From positions 1,808,370-1,872,369 of the forward strand of contig WBVU01000008.1 in assembly GCA_009192285.1 (NCBI GenBank): a DNA stretch of 64,000 nt. The letters are read 5' to 3'. Of the stretch, positions 56,401-64,000 are shown piece after piece; within the stretch, counting starts at the first letter, position 1, and every line of letters starts with the position of its first letter. The position numbers and the translations under genes are program-made. This DNA is from Morchella semilibera (Eukaryota; Ascomycota; Pezizomycetes; Pezizales; Morchellaceae). The notes below the pieces were generated by a model that ran no database searches, had not been told where the DNA came from, and saw only the letters and a program-made list of their open reading frames with translations.

Positions 56401-59400
56401 TTTGGGACTTTTTGTGTGTGTTTTGTTGGTTGCGCCAATACATATTGGATGCGAGTAAACTCTAATATCCAACTACATGTATAGCGAGACAAAGATCGAC
56501 ACACCCGAATTAAGTCTAGCAATTATAAGAGAGTTCCCATTTTCAAAATGGCCATTCCTCGAGGAATGTGCCTCACAAACACTAATACATAGCACTATTT
56601 TCAAGTCTGTGCATCCGGCAACAATATACGAACTCGAGCGCTGGGTTCAAACCTTATCAGTAGAGCCATAAGTATTTGTTCCCGATATGAGACCTTCCAC
56701 CGTGATTTCGCCCGGTGTACTGGGTTGATGGACATATCACTGGTGACAAAAGTTATCACGAGAACTTTGCTAAATGCCGATTTGAAACCTCCCAGCGTTG
56801 GGTTAGATTGAAGTTCTGTACCTCGGTACCCCGGAGATCTGGGATGTAGAACCATTGGCTGCCGCTCAGGAAGCATTGTTTCGTCAAGTAGACGTTGGAG
56901 CTTATATAGCCATGACGTTTCTTCCTGATATTTTGGCCCAGCGCCGTACCAGGCTCGCTTATCCGTATGCCCCTTTCCGCTGTCAGTCGTGTCGTGTGGT
57001 TGTAATAAGAGTTTTGTGTTGCGGAGATATTTATGGAAGCCTGTGTAGCTGGGAGAGTCGAGATCGGGGGCTATATTTAGGAGGAGTGTTGAAATAGAAT
57101 CTCTAGGTAGCATACTCGGTCAGTTCGAAGGAGTATAGCGCCATTGCACATGCGTGTAGACAACTGTCGGAAATCATGATGGTTGATGACAAGGACAATA
57201 CATTGGTCGACCTCATCCTGTCAGTCCTGCTATCCCAAAGCTTTCTACCGCCGAGGTAACACCATGGCAGGAGAATATGCGGGAATACTGAATACTGAGC
57301 TCGCCAATCCTTCTGTTTTGTTGTGATATTTTTATATAATACTGTGCCATCCTTCCCGACCTTAAGATCCAAGGTTTATCTCATTGTATTGTATCTGCGC
57401 ACTATTAAGTTGTTTTGAATTGCAGAGACACGGAACACAACCGTTAGTGTTTTGGCCTGTCGTCATTAGTTTAATAGCTCAAGGATTAGCACGACACTCA
57501 GTCCAGCTAGGCTATCATAGCCGTGGCTTAAATAGGCCCAGTATCTGCTGATATTCATACGCTAGTCCTAAATTTCTCCGCCCAGAAGGTTACCACTAGT
57601 AAGCAAAGATTGAGTAGCACCTGCCATACTCAAGGTTCGTATCATTCATGTAGCACCTCATCAAGAGACTATGCGAGAATTCTTAATCTTAATGTGATTT
57701 CAAACACAATATGAGGCCTCCCGTTACCACTCTTTAAGCCAGGAACCATTTCAAACTGTTTCTCAGACTGGGTTTGTCTAGATCAGCTCTCGGTGGCCTT
57801 AGGCAGTACTTGTACTTAAAACCCGTAGGAAAGGCGAAAGCTACGACAGGCCCTAGATAACCTTAATCGCTCAACCTAATCTATTGGTATATGATCTGGT
57901 AGAAGCCGATACCAGGGGAGTAGGTATACAATAGTGTCAACTGGTAGCCCATTCAGTCTAGTTCTCTACTATTATCGTAAACCTAGCTTATGGGTTGTCT
58001 TGAAAGCCTATCTGTAGGTCCCATCGGGACTCAAGTGGCTCATAACTCTTGACAACCCGATTTCCGGGTTGGACTTCATTGGCCCGCCTAGAAGTATTAT
58101 GGTGCTAAGCCAAGCCAGGCCATTCTTTCGCCCACTTGTTTTAACAAATCATTTCAAATATATTTATAACAACTTTAAACCTTTTCACGGAATGTTCCAA
58201 TTCATATTGGATAATCAAGATCAAAAGCTCTGTAAGGGTTAGTGTTAGTTAGTTGGGGTATGTCATTTGCACATTAAGTCTTGCGAGGGCCGGCGGCCAA
58301 AGGGGCTTTGAAGACTTATTATATATCACAGATTGACTTATGATAAATTCTCCCCGATCTGGCCCAACAACCAAGTGACCGCCGAGCACAGCCTGGTCAC
58401 AAGACCGACAGTCTGGTCCAGGGGAGCCAGACGAACAAAAACGCCCTGACCGTTGCTGTGATCTCCTTAAATAAAATTGTATTGAGCTGGATGTGAGCAC
58501 CGGCTTAAGATCCGGAATAACAGACGCTGAAAATCCGGCCGCGATTATCAGGACGCAGGAAGTATTCCTAGTGAAGCCAAAAAGATCAACTTCTGTGAAT
58601 TGCCTGGTCTAAGGGGCTTCAGAACCAAAATCTGAGGCTTGTATGATGTTTTTCTTACAAAGTCATAACTCGAGACTTGTAGATTTGTATGGCGTTCCCA
58701 AACAAATCCTTGCGTGCAGTGAGCATGGAAATTATGAAAACCTATTTCCCAGTACTATGCCTAGTTTCGAACAGGCCCAAAAGCTTTAACCCTATGTAAT
58801 TTCTCAGTATCAGCACATATTCATTCGCGACTACCCACCCCCCATACTCAATTATTCCGTTGGTAAATAATGGAGTAAAAGCTTTTTTGTGCACGCATGA
58901 ACTAGTGAATTGTACCGAGATACGTGTAGAGGCGCGCGTATGCGTGTGCTGATGTAGGTTAGTAGGGTAGTAGGGAGATAAAGAAGAGTGAGACTGTAGG
59001 TGGAAGTGGAATATAGGGGCGAGAAGGGGGCGAGAAGGGGGCAGATGGAGACGACATTGGATATTGGGGAAAGATCGAGGTCTGTAACGGAGATGAGCAA
59101 TCAATTCAAGCGAGGCTGCGAAGTACAGAGAAATCGGAAGAGAGACAAGGTCGAGAATAACACAGCGAGGGGATCATGGAATGCTTACTACGAATAAGAG
59201 ATCCGGGGCTAGTAAGATGTATGCAGCCCCCGGTGATGGTGATGGTGATGGTTATGTTGTAGCGTATACGTAGTCTCGTACCCATCCCTACGACGGTAGG
59301 AGGGCTGGGTACGAGCCTAGTTGTACATAGCGATGTATTTGCGGAGCGTGTCGTTAGAGGATGCTGTCCTTTACATACAATTTGACCAACCAGTCTATCC

Positions 59401-60274
59401 AAAATTTCTTGGCATGGCCGAGTGAGCACGTATGAGCCAATTCCCCATGTCGTCGGTTAAATTAGGACGCAACACTACATGTAGTTTGCACAAAAACAGA
59501 CGGCGGACTCAAGAAAACCTGTCTACAAAAATCAATGCAACTCGTGATTATGACCTTCACCTATATAGCATGAAAAAACAAGGCTTAGTGACGAATTGTG
59601 GTGTGGGAGCTGTCGATCGACTAACCCCACGATTCAGAAAATCGGGAAGCAAAACCTATGTTCTTAAAAAAGGTTGTTCTTCAATTTATCAAGTTTATTA
59701 GCTTGTGATGAGTATCCTATTGGCCATCTGTCTCTATGAAACCTGCAGAAAATCTTACCCGTGGTTATTCCCAACGCGATTTTAACCATGAAACCGTCTT
59801 CATTGGAGCTGTTTGGCTGATCAATCAACAGTTCTCTAACAGACTATATACATGTAGTTACACAAAATATATCAGGATAGTTGTTACGTTGTGTCTTGAC
59901 TCAAGACGTAAAAAATGTACCAGTCAATTCGTCTTATATGAATGCCGTAGCCGTAAATCCACCCAATATAACACTTTACAACAAACGAACTGATGAACTG
60001 TTCCCTGCATGTAGTAAAACTTTGTCTAAGCCCTTAGTCTCCTGTAAGAGAGTATCCCCTACATCCAGTCCCTATTTGAAGTGTCGGGCATGACTTGCTT
60101 GGAGGAGAAGGTTTAAAACACGGGGATCAAGACGAATCCTATACCGCACCGGTCGTGTCTTAGGATGGTTTCCACGCTGAGACATTTGGTGTGTATGCTT
60201 ATATGCACTCATATAAACCTATCAGAATTTTATAACCTAGCCATCTGGAGTTGACTGTAACTCTATATCGACAT

Positions 60275-60298
60275 ATGAATATAATCAATTATATTCAT
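60275..60298. repeat. AT-rich perfect palindrome (11-bp arms, 2-nt spacer)
   Basis: The arms ATGAATATAAT and ATTATATTCAT are separated by CA. It is intergenic and its function is unknown. Confidence 0.85.
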
Positions 60299-60657
60299 GA
60301 AATATCACTCGTTCTTGAAGCATCACTCGCTGTTCCAACTTCACGTGACAATTCATTCTGAAGGATGAGACGTTTATTAATTATACAAATAAAATCATAG
60401 CCATAGGTACATGTACTATGAGAAGAGGGAAACTGGACATGTGTGAACACCACGACTACAGATCTGTTTCCAATGGATATAGTAGAAGCAATTGAGATTG
60501 TTGCATGATTATGTGTCCACCCTCAGCCGATCACGAGATAGCTAGCCCATCGATGCTAGGGACACTTTTTGATTAAAAGTAGATCAGTTGCGATTCTAAA
60601 CTGTTAATCCGGTGGCTTGACAGCCGGTTTGTAATGTGCATACATGTAGCGCGTCCC

Positions 60658-60708
60658 AACCACTTGGAAGATACAACCACTTGGAAGATACAACCACTTG
60701 GAAGATAC
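60658..60708. repeat. 17-bp tandem triplication
   Basis: Three identical copies of AACCACTTGGAAGATAC, followed by the partial unit AACCA. Perfect identity suggests recent slippage. Confidence 0.93.
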
Positions 60709-63700
60709 AACCAGCTCAGCGTGTTAGTGCCAATGGATATTTGGTCATTGCATCAATCTGAGCCGGTAACGGAGTTCTGTGAGGCTGGTTTCGTAGCCAA
60801 AATAATGTGCTGATATGTGGTCGTTATACGTTGTCCTTATCTCCCACTAGCAACGATCCTTCTCGAGCTCGAGCTCGACCTCTATACCCTTCAAACTCCA
60901 ATACTTTATCGCCCGAATCCAAATCATCTACTTCTGATTACTTACCCAGCTCCTCAATGTGATAATACATCATGTACCCCGGAGGGGCTTTCGATCTCGA
61001 ACAATATCCCACATGCATTGTGAGACTTCACAACACCTTAAACTGACCATATATCCGTTCTTTACCGACGATCAGATGTCTCGTATGCTTAATTGACATC
61101 CAGTTGCATATTGTACATATACACACCCACCCCTTACTTCCGGCCGAACTGTAACCGTGTTATTACAAACCCTAAAACACTTGATATAATGTGATAATAC
61201 AGCGATGGAACACAGGAAATATTTGACACTCGACCTGTGTTTCTTTTTCCGTTGTTGATTTTTATTATAGAAAGCAAAGATGGTTATTAATTATAAAAAT
61301 AGCTCAGGGTCTAGGCCTCACAACACTACCCTCTCGACTAAAGTGCACATGCTGGTAGGCGGCATGCACAAATAGAACAAGTTCGCAAAAGCCTGTTGGG
61401 GGTTGTTATGGATCGCCCCTGGAGTTCTATTTGCCGCGTACGGGGTCATGGTTACAGAGTAATTTGTCACCTCTGATTCCAAGATACATGTATGATTGTA
61501 GGCTGGAGTAAACAGATAGTAGGAAAACTTGATTTCATTTTTATTTTATTTTTTCAGGGCGCTACCTCGACGTATTCCAAAGCTTTACTTCCCCAAAATA
61601 CCCTAGACGAAACGTACTTACGACATACCAATATCTCAATAGCGATAAAGCTACATGTACCTATTCGTTACCTACTTAGCGTTTGAGTTCCAGCATCTTC
61701 GAGGGTACGTAGAAGTACATCCATCACTCGGAGAGCTTCGATTTCAGGGCACTGTCTTCATGTACCTAAACAGATATGATATGATGCCTTGTGGAGACGT
61801 ACGCCTTACCATCACAAATATCCCCAACCCCATCCATCCATTTGTCACCTAGCGTTCCACCTAGATGACCATCACCTACCTATCTTCCTATAACCCCACT
61901 CCATCTCAGGCCTCTTACTATCTCTACACATTCACAGACTGTCAATCATCGACATCCCAGATGATCATGAAACAGCCCTCCATCGCTCCCGCAACGTCCA
62001 CTCGCCGCATCCACTCACAACTTGCGCAAAAGTTGCCCTTTCCATCAACAGGGGCCACAAACAACCATATCCAAACACTCACCACATGTGATCCCGCACG
62101 CACGCATTACTCTTCCCGTCGATAGATTCAAGTACCAATCTCACCGCTACCCCTCCCCCCCTCCCCCCTCCCCTTTTACACCGCCCCCTACCATCTCATC
62201 GCATCACTGGTCATCACTCGCTTCCGTGCTCTATCATTTTTTGTGTCCTTCCATCTTCTTCCGCTTCTTCCCCGCTTTTGCCAGTCCCAAACTCAATAAT
62301 TAAGGGGGTGTTTTCTTGATAGGGGGGACTGGATAAGGTTCTTACTGGAAGCCTACTTTTTGCCTGATTTACAAGGCGAACAACCACCGCCCACTGGCTG
62401 TGAGGGGAGGGGGCCAATGATATGGTCTAGCGAGTTCAGCGCTTCCACCAATAGGATGCAGAGCCAGTTACGTACTCAATTATTCCATGAAGAATCTACT
62501 ACTCTGCGATATCTGCACATGTGCAGTACGCTAGATGTAGTGTATTTCTGTATTTTCGTTTTCGGGCGTACGGGCTAGCTGGCTGGCTAGCGGTACGTAC
62601 CTAGGACATGACAGCACACATGACTAGAGAAGCACCACCAAGAAATACTTCCGTGATGAAACCCAGGGCTCTTCAAATTGTGAGTCATTGCGGGTACGCA
62701 AAAACGGTCTCTCTTCTACTCAGCATTAGCGGCAGGGACGAAAAGAACTAGAATAAAGCACTAATCTAGAGGAATTTCTCTCGATATCTTACGCCGCCAA
62801 GGCCCTCTCATTTTTTCATCCCATAGGATAGTTCCGCCCCATATGTAGCCAGCACCCATTGGTTCAAATGTGGCTCGCACCGAGCCAATCACGCCCACAG
62901 TGCACCCGCACACTAAAACAGCAACCTACTCTAGCCACCGCCAGATATAGCATCGATCATCGACCCCCAATATGCCCAAAATAGAACAATCTTGTGAGTT
63001 GAGGGTGGTGTATGAGGGTCACTTTACGCCAGCAGCCATAATCTACCCAGAGATAGATAGACGCGCCAGCGTGATAGGACATGGCTCCATCTAAATAATC
63101 TATGATATTAATATCCCCAGTTAAATTATCGCGCGCTCTCCTAGCATAATATTGAAAATCCCACCACCAACAAGAAGAGATTCTGTAAATAGGAGCAGGG
63201 ATAGCTGAAGAAGTTTTTTCTCTCTTTTCCTGCTCGTTAACCCTGTTGAGGCATTTCCCACTCTCGTGGAGCTTAATCGGTAATTGCTGCAATTTGTGTT
63301 GCTTCTTTGCGGTGGTCTTGGCGGATATAACAGTGTTCTATGGATTCCTGGGGTCAAAACTAACCTTCCTACTTTGTGCGCCTCACTCAGTTCAACCACA
63401 AACCAGCTAAGCCGGATTCATTAATACTTTGGACAGACATGCTCACCTACCCTATCAAACAATCCGTATGCCCCCGCAAGATGTTCCCAGTCCATAGTAC
63501 CATAGATCTCTCGCAAGCAGCAATTAGTTCGTCCGGACGCAGCAATAACAAATCAAATGAAATCAACAACTAGGTATCTAGGAATACAAATTTGCAAAAC
63601 AGCATCCCTCATGATCTGATACCCTCGCTCGCAACCGAGAAACAACATCCCCTCCTCCATCCCCTCCCCACAATCAAACAACGGTCGGGATTGTGAGAAT

Positions 63701-64000
63701 CAAAAAGTCTCGCGGAAAGCCGGATGGATAACTTGCGTCGGTATTCCTTGACTTCCGATTTCCGTGACACTCCGAGCTGTGTTGTGTTGTTGTTGGCTGA
63801 CTGCCACGGAGCCTTCCATTTTGAGTTGTCGCTGTCGCACACGTGGAGAGAAGAGCGAGAGCAGGAAGCTTGGCAATGATGATTACTAATAGCTGGAATT
63901 TACATATGCCTTTGTCTTGGTACATGGTGGATCGAGACTGCAGCTTGAGGCAGGATTGGACGATGGGCTGTAAAAAGTATGTAAAGTACATATGTAGATC

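Larger units (their letters stand above)
49695..64000. other. 14-kb gene-free stretch with microsatellites and small minisatellites
   Basis: I find no gene that I can defend. The stretch holds (CAG)8 at 49981-50004, (CAGA)n at 51052-51094, a (TTGAA)n tract at about 51877-51900, an (AAAAAAC)n tract at about 51941-51980, (TA)n at 52298-52318, a G-rich minisatellite at 53428-53475, (GGTGAT)n near 59233-59256, a 24-nt palindrome at 60275-60298 and a 17-bp triplication at 60658-60708. TACATGTA palindromes lie at 51721, 52613, 53625, 56474, 59476, 59849, 60408, 60641, 61485 and 61652. Pyrimidine-rich DNA at 62140-62280 could be a promoter, but no gene follows it. Confidence 0.45.

Noticed and set aside
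56063-56671. Two short plus-strand frames (56063-56275 and 56477-56671) with protein-like composition
   Set aside because: No splice pair joins them in frame, no domain is recognisable, and there is no other evidence. They could be remnants of an old gene.
56601-57372. Minus-strand 170-aa and 89-aa frames in tandem
   Set aside because: No motif, no convincing intron joining them, and the 170-aa frame overlaps the opposite-strand frame above. Treated as chance or decayed sequence.

Overview
The window is nuclear DNA of a filamentous fungus, most likely a Pezizomycotina ascomycete with a gene-poor, repeat-padded genome. A Pezizomycetes-type genome is my guess, not something shown. The evidence is short introns (54-80 nt) with GT..AG or GC..AG ends and CTRAC-like branch sites, a Zn(II)2Cys6 regulator with a fungal-specific C-terminal domain, a GPI-anchored wall-type protein, an RNA polymerase III RPC4/RPC53 subunit, pyrimidine-rich promoters, and only six host genes in about 54 kb of non-element DNA.

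Host genes from left to right: an unrecognised two-repeat protein (967-1635, +); a GPI-anchored Ser/Ala/Pro/Gly-rich surface protein (5761-6507, -, one intron); a Zn(II)2Cys6 transcription factor whose zinc cluster becomes visible only after removing a 73-nt intron (18810-20802, +); RPC4/RPC53 of RNA polymerase III (29106-30767, -, two introns); a secreted or membrane Cys-rich single-pass protein (43701-45068, +); and an acidic Ser-rich protein (48420-49694, -). The long gaps hold microsatellites, poly-A, poly-G and poly-C tracts, small minisatellites, perfect palindromes and a strikingly over-represented octamer, TACATGTA. I found no convincing tRNA, rRNA, CRISPR array or retroelement.

The main discovery is an apparently complete 9,530-bp DNA transposon at 32902-42431. 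It is bounded by an identical 9-bp target-site duplication (ACGCGCCCT at 32893-32901 and 42432-42440) and by 18-bp terminal inverted repeats matching at 16 of 18 positions. A second, perfect 16-bp inverted repeat lies 70-100 bp inside each end (33003-33018 and 42327-42342). The motif AGCCT/AGGCT alternates in orientation three times at each end. The element is rich in GCGC/CpG, unlike its flanks. It carries four genes in two convergent pairs: on the + strand a basic-tailed coiled-coil protein (33346-35708) and a RecQ-like superfamily 2 helicase (36012-38353), and on the - strand a 133-aa protein (38428-38829) and a 914-aa DUF6589-type protein (39133-41877) that is the best transposase candidate. 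Tandem repeat arrays sit at both ends and between the two minus-strand genes.

I infer that the DUF6589 protein recognises and cuts the compound ends, while the helicase and accessory proteins help to unwind, replicate or repair the element. The almost perfect ends and intact duplication suggest a recent insertion, although the first gene seems to carry a one-base slip in a C-tract.
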